From positions 46,511 through 110,510 of the forward strand of contig SVPQ01000005.1 of assembly GCA_015065845.1 (NCBI GenBank): DNA of 64,000 bases. The letters are read 5' to 3'. A model generated the notes under the pieces. That model was not told where the DNA came from. It saw nothing but the letters and a program-made list of their open reading frames with translations, and did not search any database. Position numbers and translations under genes: made by a program. The DNA comes from Oscillospiraceae bacterium. Its GTDB lineage: Bacteria > Bacillota > Clostridia > Oscillospirales > Acutalibacteraceae. This document shows, piece after piece, positions 34,139 to 41,821 of this stretch (positions are counted from its first letter, which is position 1; each line of letters starts with the position of its first letter).

Positions 34139-35046
34139 AAAAAGATGATTTTAAAAAATCTATAGATAATATAAACCCTGATGCATATATGGGTAACAGA
34201 TTAAAAGCAAAAATTACTGCGGATATGCCAGTAAGAAATAACAGACGGGTTACCGTCAGCATAACTGCATTTTGTCTTGCATTTGCAGTTGTTTTCGGCG
34301 TAGCATTCTTAACCCCACCAACTGCACCAACCGTGCAAACTACAACAAATAATTCAGGAGTAGAGAATGTAAAAATAAGTCCTTTTATAATAGTTGCAAG
34401 TGCGGCTGAAGCCGAAGGTGCGGAAGCTGTGACAGAAAATAAAGTGTTACAATTAAATGAAGAATATCCGTATGAGATGTATCTGAAAGTAAAGGATGCA
34501 AGGGGGCTTTCAGATATAGAAAAGGGTGAACTTATAGATGTGCTGGAATCCGAATTGGAAAAATGTTACACAGAAAACAAGTGGTTTGTAAGAATGACAG
34601 AAATTGGTGCGCTTGAAAATATTGTTTTTGCTCAAACTACATTTAATGAATTTAAACTTGATTTAGAAGATACTGAAAACATTAAATCAATAAATGTAAA
34701 AAACACATCAAAGTATGGTCAAATGGTATATAATACAAATAAACCTACTTTTAACGCTCCTGAACATGGTAATTTTATAAATATAGGCTGGGAACACGGA
34801 AACAACTTATCTGCCAATGGTCAAGATTTCGATTTTGAAAAAAGTAGTTTCTACTGGGATCATACTGAAGAAATGGATAAAGCATTTAATGAAAATATAA
34901 ACACACCATTTTCTACATTTAACGATACAATTACTTTTACAGTTGAATATAACGATGGTTCAAAAGCGATAGGCGTAGTTGACCTCGTTTTTGATGATAG
35001 TGGTAACGCTAAAGTTGTCTGTAGAAATTATGATTATGTTGCATAA
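34135..35046 (+). CDS. membrane anti-sigma-factor-like protein, partner of ECF sigma 2
   Basis: The 303-residue product has a short cytoplasmic N-terminus (about 38 residues, MKKDDFKKSIDNINPDAYMGNRLKAK), one membrane helix (about 40-60), and an extracellular domain of about 240 residues with mixed alpha/beta features. The ATGA overlap with the sigma gene couples translation, supporting an anti-sigma role. The outer domain shows no hit I can name. Its size suggests ligand or stress sensing. It shares plan but no clear sequence with the other pair's membrane protein. A 16-bp terminator stem follows. Confidence 0.7.
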   Translation: MKKDDFKKSIDNINPDAYMGNRLKAKITADMPVRNNRRVTVSITAFCLAFAVVFGVAFLTPPTAPTVQTTTNNSGVENVKISPFIIVASAAEAEGAEAVTENKVLQLNEEYPYEMYLKVKDARGLSDIEKGELIDVLESELEKCYTENKWFVRMTEIGALENIVFAQTTFNEFKLDLEDTENIKSINVKNTSKYGQMVYNTNKPTFNAPEHGNFINIGWEHGNNLSANGQDFDFEKSSFYWDHTEEMDKAFNENINTPFSTFNDTITFTVEYNDGSKAIGVVDLVFDDSGNAKVVCRNYDYVA

Positions 35047-35064
35047 GGGTTAATATAAAAACTC

Positions 35065-35106
35065 GACACCCCCGAGATAGTTTGGCTATCTCGGGGGTGT
35101 CTTTGT
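35065..35106. terminator. bidirectional terminator
   Basis: A perfect 16-bp GC-rich stem (35065-35080 with 35086-35101) lies between the convergent anti-sigma-like and small membrane protein genes. Confidence 0.85.
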
Positions 35107-35136
35107 TAATTCTCCCTTGGGGTTTTCGCCCCTATC

Positions 35137-35361
35137 TTATACAGCTTTGACAAGTAAAACTATCGCCGCTATAACAAGACCTAATGGTAAAAGAAGTATT
35201 GCACCGCCTGCAACGAAGAGAAGGACCACTAAAAGCGGTAATGCAAGTGTAAATAAAATTACTGCAATTACTTTTGCAACACCCCAGGTAATTTTGAATG
35301 CCAATTTAATAGCGTAAAAGAAAAGTACAAGAGTCAATATGCTTACTAAAATTTCTAACAT
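35137..35361 (-). CDS. small hydrophobic membrane protein
   Basis: The 74-residue product is almost entirely hydrophobic, with two to three membrane helices and LAFKITWGVAKVIAVILFTLALPLLVV in the middle. The start at 35361 has GGAG 8 bp upstream. A GTG at 35370 would sit on that site. I have an impression of similar small proteins in Clostridia but no function. It could be a membrane-stress or regulator peptide. The opposite-strand ORF across the same bases is a shadow. Confidence 0.6.
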   Translation of the reverse strand: MLEILVSILTLVLFFYAIKLAFKITWGVAKVIAVILFTLALPLLVVLLFVAGGAILLLPLGLVIAAIVLLVKAV

Positions 35362-35506
35362 TTTCTTCACTCCTTCAGTAGTAAGAAATTTTTTGTTTTT
35401 GTCTTCTGCAACTCCCTTGTTGCATTTTTATAATATAATATTTTTAAAATAAAGTGAATTACAATAACTGCAAAAACGGATACCAGAATATGACAAAAAG
35501 TGCAAA

Positions 35507-35549
35507 AAATAAAAGAAAAGTCCGGATTATTCGGACTTTTCTTTTATTT
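35507..35549 (-). terminator. terminator of the XRE regulator gene
   Basis: An 18-bp perfect stem (35507-35524 with 35532-35549) overlaps the last codons of the gene. On the minus strand its distal arm ends in CTTTTCTTTTATTT. Confidence 0.75.
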
Positions 35550-36033
35550 GGTTGTATTTTTCTATATTGATTTTTCCGTCTGCTAACATTCTTTCAACCC
35601 AGAGTTGCAAGGTTTCAACTGTTATAGATATTCGTTCTAACTCTTTCTGAATGAAAACAAAGTCTTTAATTTCATCGTCATCTATATTTCCGTCAGCAGT
35701 AATTTCAATAAGTCTTTCCTGACTTTTCTTCATAGAATTAAGTGAAGAAAGCATTTCTAAAACGATTTGTGCCAAATCTTTGGTTTTGATTTCGGGAACA
35801 TATTTCTGCCCGATTTCGCACATCTTTGAGCAATAGTGATTACAAAGAGTTGGTTCTTTGTAAATCTCAGAAAGTAAAATTACTTCTTCAGGATGAATAT
35901 TAAATTTACCATTTTCAATTCTTTCAAGTCTTTCGTAAGTTAAAATCTGATTTCTTTTACTTGCTTCGTCACAGACTTCTTCTCTTGTTAAATCAAGTTT
36001 TTTTCGCAATTCTTTGTAAATTGTATCAGCCAT
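35527..36033 (-). CDS. XRE-family transcriptional regulator
   Basis: The 168-residue product has an N-terminal helix-turn-helix (IYKELRKKLDLTREEVCDEA, then LTYERLERIENGKFNIHPEEVILLSEIY, about residues 5-60). NHYCSKMCEIGQKYVPEI follows, a small cysteine motif that recurs in a clostridial XRE subfamily. A C-terminal helical region contains an EF-hand-like acidic stretch, ITADGNIDDDEIKDF. DNA targets are unknown. It is divergently transcribed from the cREC/transporter operon with only 126 bp between starts, which makes that operon the most likely target. The promoter is at 36064-36092. Confidence 0.85.
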   Translation of the reverse strand: MADTIYKELRKKLDLTREEVCDEASKRNQILTYERLERIENGKFNIHPEEVILLSEIYKEPTLCNHYCSKMCEIGQKYVPEIKTKDLAQIVLEMLSSLNSMKKSQERLIEITADGNIDDDEIKDFVFIQKELERISITVETLQLWVERMLADGKINIEKYNQIKEKSE

Positions 36034-36063
36034 TTTTCTTCTCCAATTATTTGATGTGTTTTT

Positions 36064-36092
36064 ATAATATCATTAAATATAAAATAAAGCAA
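36064..36092 (-). promoter_or_regulatory. promoter of the XRE regulator gene
   Basis: On the minus strand, TTGCTT (36092-36087) and TATTAT (36069-36064) are spaced by 17 bp. Confidence 0.55.
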
Positions 36093-36098
36093 TATTTA

Positions 36099-36127
36099 TT
36101 GACTTTAAAGACTGAAATGTTTAAAAT
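36099..36127 (+). promoter_or_regulatory. promoter of the cREC-transporter operon
   Basis: TTGACT (36099-36104) and TAAAAT (36122-36127) are spaced by 17 bp, 32 bp upstream of the first start. Confidence 0.7.
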
Positions 36128-36159
36128 AAAAATATATCCGAAATAAAGGTGGGATTTAT

Positions 36160-36459
36160 ATGAGGCTTTTTGTTGATGATACAAGAGAATTCCCTAATGG
36201 TTACCAGTGTTGCAGAGATGCAAATACTGCAATTACTTTACTGTCAGTTATGAAATTTCAGCATATTTCTCTCGATTATAGTTTAGGTAAAGATAGAAAA
36301 ACAGGGCTTGATATTCTTATCTGGATGAAAGAACATGATGTTTTTGTTCCTGAAATAAATATTCACAGTAATAACATAAAAGGTATAGAAAAAATGAGAA
36401 AATACTGTGATGAAAATTTTCCCAGTAGCAAAATTACAGAGTACACATTACCCAAATAA
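36160..36459 (+). CDS. cREC-type receiver-like domain protein
   Basis: The 99-residue protein has the pattern of the cyclic-phosphate processing receiver domain family (cREC_REC): MRLFVDDTREFPNGYQ (DD-R-P), ISLDYSLGKDRKTGLDILIWM (usual DhDLG...tGyd...wl), and INIHSNNIKGIEKM (usual iHSaNpvG). The fold is receiver-like, but the phospho-acceptor environment is replaced by a putative phosphoesterase-like site. The family has been proposed to act on cyclic phosphates or nucleotides, and experimental evidence is limited. It is 12 bp upstream of the transporter gene in one operon, so it may sense or process a cytosolic phosphate ester linked to transport. Confidence 0.75.
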   Translation: MRLFVDDTREFPNGYQCCRDANTAITLLSVMKFQHISLDYSLGKDRKTGLDILIWMKEHDVFVPEINIHSNNIKGIEKMRKYCDENFPSSKITEYTLPK

Positions 36460-36471
36460 TGAGGTGAATTT

Positions 36472-38622
36472 ATGGCAATACAGTTACTTGAAAAGGCTAA
36501 ATCTACAATTGGCTTAGCAAAAAAATACTGGCACGAGCCACCAAAAGGAAATTATATTTCTTACAAAGAAATTGCGTCATTAAGTGGTGCAGGCTTTGGT
36601 GTTTATTGGGCAACACTTTTGCCTATGGTAATAGGTCTTAATGCGTCAAACTTTCTTGTTGGTGCTTGTATTGGTCTTAAACCGGTAGACTTACAAATAA
36701 TGCTTAATATTGCCAATATTATTGGTATTCCTTTAGGTATTTTCCGTAGTTGGTATTACGACAACCATAATTTAAAAGGTGGTAAATTTCTGCCATTTAT
36801 ACAAATGTCAGTAGTGCCAATGGTACTTATTTCTACAATTTTTGTGTGGCTGCCTTACGAAAACTTCAGTTATATTGTGAAAGCGGTAGTTGTTGAAATT
36901 ATGTATCTTCTTTTAAGCATATTTTTGTGTTTTTACAATGAAGGTTATACGTATTTTCAACAGATAATAACCCCTGACGCGCAGGAAAGAACTAATGTAA
37001 TGAGTATTTCACAGGTTGTATATTCATTAGCACCAACAATTACAAACTTATTTATTCCACTTATTGCAGGTCTTACATGGGGACTTAATAATATCTGGAC
37101 TTATAGAGTTATTTACCCGATTTTTACAGTAATAGGTATGTTTATAAGTTTATTTTTCTTTTCTAAAGTTAAAGAAAGACTTGTGCTACCAAAGAAAAAG
37201 TTGGAACCGGTAAGAATGTTTGATGCTATCAGAGAAGTAGCAAAAAATAAATATTACTGGATTATTCAGTCTGCAAACTGGGTAGGATTTTTAGAGGGTG
37301 GCTATGGCGTTATTTTAGGTTGGTCCTTTGTTTATGCTTTCGGTGGTAAGTACGAAGCAACATTAGGACTTGCCAATACAGTTATAGGCAATGCGGCATT
37401 ATGGTCTATGCTTTCTGCTCCTTTTGTAATTAAAAAAATAGGTAAACGAAACTTGCTTATTCTTGCAAATGGGATAAATGTTTTCGTTATTTTATCGCTT
37501 TATTTTGTTTATGACAACTTAGTTTTGATTTGCGTTATATGGTATATCAATACATTTGTAAATACATACTGGAATATTGTTCAGCATAATATAAGTGCTG
37601 ATATGCGTGACTATCATCAGTGGAAAACGGGTGTAAGGGTTGATGGTCTTTTCGGACCACTCGGTATGATTGGCACATTTATAGGTTTCTTTACAGGTAT
37701 GTTTTATCCTGCAGTTTATGAAAAAATGGGACTCCTGGATGATTATAATGTTCTTTATGATGATAATATGAGAAATAATCTGTTCGAGGTTCTAATTGTT
37801 TTCTCGGCACTTGGTGCATTTCTGAATCTTGTTCCGTTCTTCTTTTACAATCTTACTGAAAATAAACACAAAGCATATGTAGATGTACTTAAAATCCGTG
37901 CTATGTTTGAGAATTATTCTATGGGTGTTTTAGAAGATGATGAGTTAAAAGATGTAATGGGTATAGTTTTGCAAGCGAAAGAACTTTTCGGTAAAACACC
38001 AGTTTCTTCAGATAAATCAAAACTGAAACTCGCAAGAAAAATGAGTAAAAAATCAGAGGAAGAAAAACTTCTGAGAAAACAAGCAATTAAAGATGCGAAA
38101 AAGGAACTTGTTGAAACTAAAGAAACAAATCTTGCTATAGAAAGAGCATCTATTATAATGCAGGATTTAGAAAAGTTTACAACAGAAGCGGGTGTAAAGA
38201 GAATTGCAGGTGCAAAACAAGATGTATTACTCGGAAATATGTTTGTTTATGAGGATGCCAGAAATCTGTTGAAAATGGCAAAAAAACTGCCTAAAAGGAA
38301 TAAGGTGGAGAAAGAAATCCGTGAAGATGAAATTAAACGGGCAAGAGTAAAAAAAGAGTCACTTGCGCTTGTGGAGAAATATGGTAAAGAAAACATACAA
38401 AAACCTGATATTAAGGTAAAAGAAGAAATTTTAAACAGAGAAACTAATAACTTCAAAGACAGTATGAATCAAAGAAAAGATTTGAAAGAGTATCTTAAAC
38501 GAGAGTCAATCTATTTAAGAGTTACAAAGCCATACAGAGAAGCAGATAATTTGATAAAGCAAAGTGAAAATTATACTCACTATGAAGAATTAGTTGAAAA
38601 ATATAAAGTATTATCAGTATAA
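36472..38622 (+). CDS. GPH-type MFS sugar transporter with long cytoplasmic helical tail
   Basis: Residues 1-460 form a twelve-helix MFS_2 (glycoside-pentoside-hexuronide:cation) transporter: YISYKEIASLSGAGFGVYWA, PLGIFRSWYYDNHN, NEGYTYFQQIITPDAQERTNVMS, and WNIVQHNISADMRDYHQWKTG. Residues 461-716 are a charged, predicted coiled-coil tail rich in Lys and Glu. Ordinary GPH transporters stop near residue 460, so the 255-residue tail is unusual. It may bind a regulator or the cREC protein encoded upstream. Substrates of the family are glycosides and oligosaccharides by sodium or proton symport. GAGGTG precedes the ATG. A terminator overlaps the stop codon. Confidence 0.85.
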   Translation: MAIQLLEKAKSTIGLAKKYWHEPPKGNYISYKEIASLSGAGFGVYWATLLPMVIGLNASNFLVGACIGLKPVDLQIMLNIANIIGIPLGIFRSWYYDNHNLKGGKFLPFIQMSVVPMVLISTIFVWLPYENFSYIVKAVVVEIMYLLLSIFLCFYNEGYTYFQQIITPDAQERTNVMSISQVVYSLAPTITNLFIPLIAGLTWGLNNIWTYRVIYPIFTVIGMFISLFFFSKVKERLVLPKKKLEPVRMFDAIREVAKNKYYWIIQSANWVGFLEGGYGVILGWSFVYAFGGKYEATLGLANTVIGNAALWSMLSAPFVIKKIGKRNLLILANGINVFVILSLYFVYDNLVLICVIWYINTFVNTYWNIVQHNISADMRDYHQWKTGVRVDGLFGPLGMIGTFIGFFTGMFYPAVYEKMGLLDDYNVLYDDNMRNNLFEVLIVFSALGAFLNLVPFFFYNLTENKHKAYVDVLKIRAMFENYSMGVLEDDELKDVMGIVLQAKELFGKTPVSSDKSKLKLARKMSKKSEEEKLLRKQAIKDAKKELVETKETNLAIERASIIMQDLEKFTTEAGVKRIAGAKQDVLLGNMFVYEDARNLLKMAKKLPKRNKVEKEIREDEIKRARVKKESLALVEKYGKENIQKPDIKVKEEILNRETNNFKDSMNQRKDLKEYLKRESIYLRVTKPYREADNLIKQSENYTHYEELVEKYKVLSV

Positions 38623-38665
38623 AAACAATCCGCACAGATTTATTTTGTGCGGATTGTTTTTATAT
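38622..38665. terminator. bidirectional terminator
   Basis: A perfect 15-bp stem (38622-38636 with 38646-38660) overlaps the stop codons of both the transporter and the convergent CapA gene. Confidence 0.85.
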
Positions 38666-39823
38666 TTGTTCTAAAATATATTGTTTTACATTTTCTAATT
38701 TGCTTTTTTCCCATTCGCCTTTGTCTGCTTCTTCTGCGAGTGGGCAGATTATATAAAAATCCAGCGTTTCACCAGGGACTCTGCCTGTTCTTAAAGGTTC
38801 TTTAAAATGCTCCTGCCACTCTTCTTCGGTAGCGTTTTTGAATCTCTGTGGGTTTAAGTAGGTCATTTGTCTTTTTGTTGCAGAAACTAACATTTTAGCA
38901 GAAAGTGGTGCTAATAAATTATATTCTTCTTCATTAACATCAACAAAGATAGGGGGTAACTCTGCTTTCACAATATGCTCATCACCACGCACAATTTTAA
39001 GCCCCATAGGTTCAAAATTGAATTCATTTTCTGTAAAATTAAGTTTTACCAAAAGACCGAGTTCTGTTTTGAATTGGGAACGCTGATAGTCTGTGTCAAA
39101 AATGAAGTTGCCTAATGAATAAAAAATGATTTTGTCGCCGACTGTTTCATAATTCATTGGTACATGTGGGTGGTGTGCTACAACAATGTCTGCCCCCATT
39201 TCTAAAAATTTGTGGTAACGCTCTCTTGTGTAAGGGGATGGGAGTGGTGTGAATTCTTCACCTGCGTGTGCTACAACAATGCACCAACGGCATTTTTGTT
39301 TAATTTCGTCAATAGATTTCTGAATTGAGTCTAAATCACTCCAGCTGTAACAACCGGGTGTGTTTTCATCTGCTTTTCTGCAAGCACGCTGGTAGCCAAC
39401 ACCAAACATACCAATTCCGCCAGCTTCATCTAAAATAACAGGTTTTCGCGCTTCTTCTATATCCATTCCTGCACCAATAGTCTGTGCGTTTTCTTGTTTT
39501 GCAAATTCTAAAGTTCTTTTGATGCCATATTCTTTAGCATCCATTATATGATTGTTGCAGATGTTCCATATATCCGCTTTCATATTTCTTAACACTTTCA
39601 ACGCTTTTGGGTCAATTGTGTGTAAAAGTTGTTGTACTCCGTCTTTAGTAGTGTTCTGCTCAACTTCTGCAACAGGCCCTTCAACATTGGTAATAACATG
39701 GTCTGCACTGTGAAGAAAATCGAGAACTTCAGAAGAAATTAAATTTTCGTCATCCCATTTACCGTACATATAACGGTCAAAACCTATATCACCTGTAAAA
39801 ACTAAAGATGTCTTTTCTTTCAT
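38660..39823 (-). CDS. CapA-family metallophosphatase-like protein
   Basis: The 387-residue product has the PGA_cap pattern: SLVFTGDIGFDRY (GDxxxxR), ITNVEGPVAE (NxE), WNICNNHIMD (NNHxxD), IVVAHAGEEFTPLP (H-G-E) and IVVAHHPHVPMNYE (HxHv), ending IIFYSLGNFIFD. CapA proteins take part in poly-gamma-glutamate synthesis or release, but most family members in gut Firmicutes have unknown roles. This one lacks a signal peptide or membrane anchor and has no capB/capC neighbours, so a capsule role is doubtful. It is in an operon with the SGNH esterase gene upstream (30-bp gap). Confidence 0.85.
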   Translation of the reverse strand: MKEKTSLVFTGDIGFDRYMYGKWDDENLISSEVLDFLHSADHVITNVEGPVAEVEQNTTKDGVQQLLHTIDPKALKVLRNMKADIWNICNNHIMDAKEYGIKRTLEFAKQENAQTIGAGMDIEEARKPVILDEAGGIGMFGVGYQRACRKADENTPGCYSWSDLDSIQKSIDEIKQKCRWCIVVAHAGEEFTPLPSPYTRERYHKFLEMGADIVVAHHPHVPMNYETVGDKIIFYSLGNFIFDTDYQRSQFKTELGLLVKLNFTENEFNFEPMGLKIVRGDEHIVKAELPPIFVDVNEEEYNLLAPLSAKMLVSATKRQMTYLNPQRFKNATEEEWQEHFKEPLRTGRVPGETLDFYIICPLAEEADKGEWEKSKLENVKQYILEQI

Positions 39824-39853
39824 GGTAAAATCCTTTCATAAGAATTTTCAGAA

Positions 39854-40483
39854 TTAAATTATTTCTTCAATAGCCTTTTGCAATTCTTCTTTGATTATCT
39901 GATGCCCCGCAGAAGTCGGGTGAATTCCGTCAACAGACCAGTATCTTGTATCACCATCAGAAGATGCATCATCAAACTTGTTCTGAAGTGGTACAAATTT
40001 TAAATTGTATTGTTTTGCAACCTGTTCAGAAATTACTGCAAGTTTTCTCACTTTGCAATTAAACTGTTTCCATAATTCATTAGTTGCAGAGCCTTTTAAA
40101 ACAAATGGCTCTAAAATGATTATTTTAATTTCGGGTAGTGATTCTTTGATTTCTTCAATAAGCATATTGTATATTTTATGGAATTTCTCAGGTGCTACTC
40201 CGCAACCTTGTGTGAGTTCGTGAGAAACATCATTTACACCTATAAGAATTGACATATAGTCAGGTTTTAAGTTTATTATATCTTCTTTTATTCTTGCGTA
40301 AACATCAGTAATTCTGTCACCACTTTTACCGCAATTTAAAAATTTAATTTCACCTTTTCTGTTTTTTTCAATATCAGCAGCCAAAAGAAAAGCATAGCCA
40401 CAACCTAAACCGAAATTATCCTGGTTTTCATCATCTCTGTTAGCGTCAGTTATTGAATCACCTTGAAATAAAAAAGTTTTCAT
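39854..40483 (-). CDS. SGNH/GDSL hydrolase
   Basis: The 209-residue product has all four SGNH blocks: FQGDSITDANR (Ser), LNCGKSGDRITD (Gly), ILIGVNDV (Asn) and WSVDGIHPTSAGH (Asp-x-x-His). It is probably an esterase that removes acetyl or other acyl groups from sugars or lipids. There is no signal peptide, so it is cytosolic. It is the first gene of the esterase-CapA operon and is divergent from a MalY-type gene. The two leaders share a 13-bp inverted repeat around the ribosome binding sites. Confidence 0.9.
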   Translation of the reverse strand: MKTFLFQGDSITDANRDDENQDNFGLGCGYAFLLAADIEKNRKGEIKFLNCGKSGDRITDVYARIKEDIINLKPDYMSILIGVNDVSHELTQGCGVAPEKFHKIYNMLIEEIKESLPEIKIIILEPFVLKGSATNELWKQFNCKVRKLAVISEQVAKQYNLKFVPLQNKFDDASSDGDTRYWSVDGIHPTSAGHQIIKEELQKAIEEII

Positions 40484-40492
40484 AAATAATCA

Positions 40493-40585
40493 CCGTGAAT
40501 TATATTACCATAAATTTTAATTCTTTTCAATATTACACTTGTAAAGTGCTGTTCTATAATGTTATATTATTTATATAATTCACGG
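40493..40585. repeat. 13-bp inverted repeat spanning a divergent control region
   Basis: The 13 bases at 40493-40505 are the exact reverse complement of 40573-40585. Each copy lies immediately before the start of one of the divergent genes, so each transcript would carry the same ATATAATTCACGG leader. It may be a shared operator. Confidence 0.6.
40532..40560 (+). promoter_or_regulatory. promoter of the MalY-type gene
   Basis: ATTACA (40532-40537) and TATAAT (40555-40560) are spaced by 17 bp. The imperfect palindrome CACTTGTAAAGTG lies just after the -35. Confidence 0.5.
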
Positions 40586-40595
40586 AGGTGTTTTT

Positions 40596-41762
40596 ATGTT
40601 TGATTTTTGTTTTTTTGATGAGGTGCACGACAGAACAAAGTCTAGTGCAATAAAATATAAAGACTTGCCACAAGCGGAAAAAATGCCTGTTATTCCGATG
40701 TGGATTGCAGATATGGATTTCAAATCATCACCGGCAATTACTGAGGCTCTCAAAAGAACTGCAGACCACGGAATTTATGGTTACGGTGAAATAGATGATG
40801 AATACAAAGACCTTGTTGCAGACTGGTACAATCGCAGAATGGGCTGGAAAATAGAAAAAGATGAACTTTTAACAATGCCGGGTGTAATGTATGGTGTTAC
40901 AATGGCAATAAGGGCACTAACAAAAGAAAATGATGCAGTTTTAATTTGTCAGCCGGTTTATTATCCATTTAAAAATGTTGTTCTTAACAATAATCGTAAA
41001 TTGGTAGTGAATGAACTTGTTTTAAATAATGGCAGATATGAAATAAATTTTAATGATTTTGAAGAAAAAATCATTAAAGAAAATGTAAAAGTATTTTTGT
41101 TATGTTCACCACACAACCCTGTTGCAAGAGTTTGGACAAAAGAGGAACTTACAAAAATAGCAGAAATATGCTTAAAACATAATGTTTATATAATTTCTGA
41201 CGAAATTCATTCCGACTTTATTTTTGATGGTACAAAACATATTCCTATTTCTACACTTTCAGAAGAAGTAAAAATGAAAACAGTAACCTGCGTTGCACCA
41301 TCAAAAACATTTAATATAGCAGGTATTCAGGTATCAAATATGATAGTTTCTGATGGTGCGTTACGCGAAAAAATATTAAAGGAACGCACGGCTACCTGTT
41401 ACCATGAACTTAATATTATGTCAATTGAAGCAACGAAAGCGGCTTATAAAGAGTCAGAAGAATGGCTCGAAGGTTTACTAAAGTATTTAAAAAGAAATGC
41501 TGAGATTTTGCAAAAAGCATTCCCTGAAGATTATAAAATTACTGCACTTAATATGGATGGAACATATCTTGCGTGGCTCGATTGCAGAAAATTAAATTTA
41601 AGTGCAGATGAACTTAATGATTTATTCTTGAAAAAAGCAGGCGTGTGGCTTCATAATGGTGCTACATTTGGTGAATGTGGCAAGGGCTTTATGAGAATGA
41701 ATATTGCTTGCCCTGCATCCGTATTAGAAGAAGCAATCAAGAGGATAAAAAGTGTGTTGTAA
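40596..41762 (+). CDS. MalY/PatB-type PLP-dependent C-S lyase or aminotransferase
   Basis: The 388-residue fold-type I PLP enzyme has its Schiff-base lysine (Lys237) in APSKTFNIAG. Also present are PMWIADMDFKSS at the start, YGYGEIDDEY, LCSPHNPVARVW, and IISDEIHSDFIF. These are the marks of the MalY/PatB group, whose members cleave cystathionine or cysteine conjugates to give pyruvate, ammonia and a thiol. Some are annotated as aminotransferases. GGAGGTG precedes the ATG. It is a single-gene unit ended by a 16-bp stem, with no sulfur-metabolism neighbours to narrow the substrate. Confidence 0.9.
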   Translation: MFDFCFFDEVHDRTKSSAIKYKDLPQAEKMPVIPMWIADMDFKSSPAITEALKRTADHGIYGYGEIDDEYKDLVADWYNRRMGWKIEKDELLTMPGVMYGVTMAIRALTKENDAVLICQPVYYPFKNVVLNNNRKLVVNELVLNNGRYEINFNDFEEKIIKENVKVFLLCSPHNPVARVWTKEELTKIAEICLKHNVYIISDEIHSDFIFDGTKHIPISTLSEEVKMKTVTCVAPSKTFNIAGIQVSNMIVSDGALREKILKERTATCYHELNIMSIEATKAAYKESEEWLEGLLKYLKRNAEILQKAFPEDYKITALNMDGTYLAWLDCRKLNLSADELNDLFLKKAGVWLHNGATFGECGKGFMRMNIACPASVLEEAIKRIKSVL

Positions 41763-41779
41763 AGTCGATAATAAAACCC

Positions 41780-41816
41780 AAGGGGATGTAAAAACTCAGC
41801 GTTTTTACATCCCCTT
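41780..41816. terminator. bidirectional terminator
   Basis: A perfect 16-bp stem (41780-41795 with 41801-41816) lies between the convergent MalY-type and GH28 genes. Confidence 0.85.
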
Positions 41817-41821
41817 AAATA

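Noticed and set aside
38660..39823. Poly-gamma-glutamate capsule synthesis locus
   Set aside because: Only a CapA-like protein is present, without a signal peptide and without capB, capC or capE neighbours.
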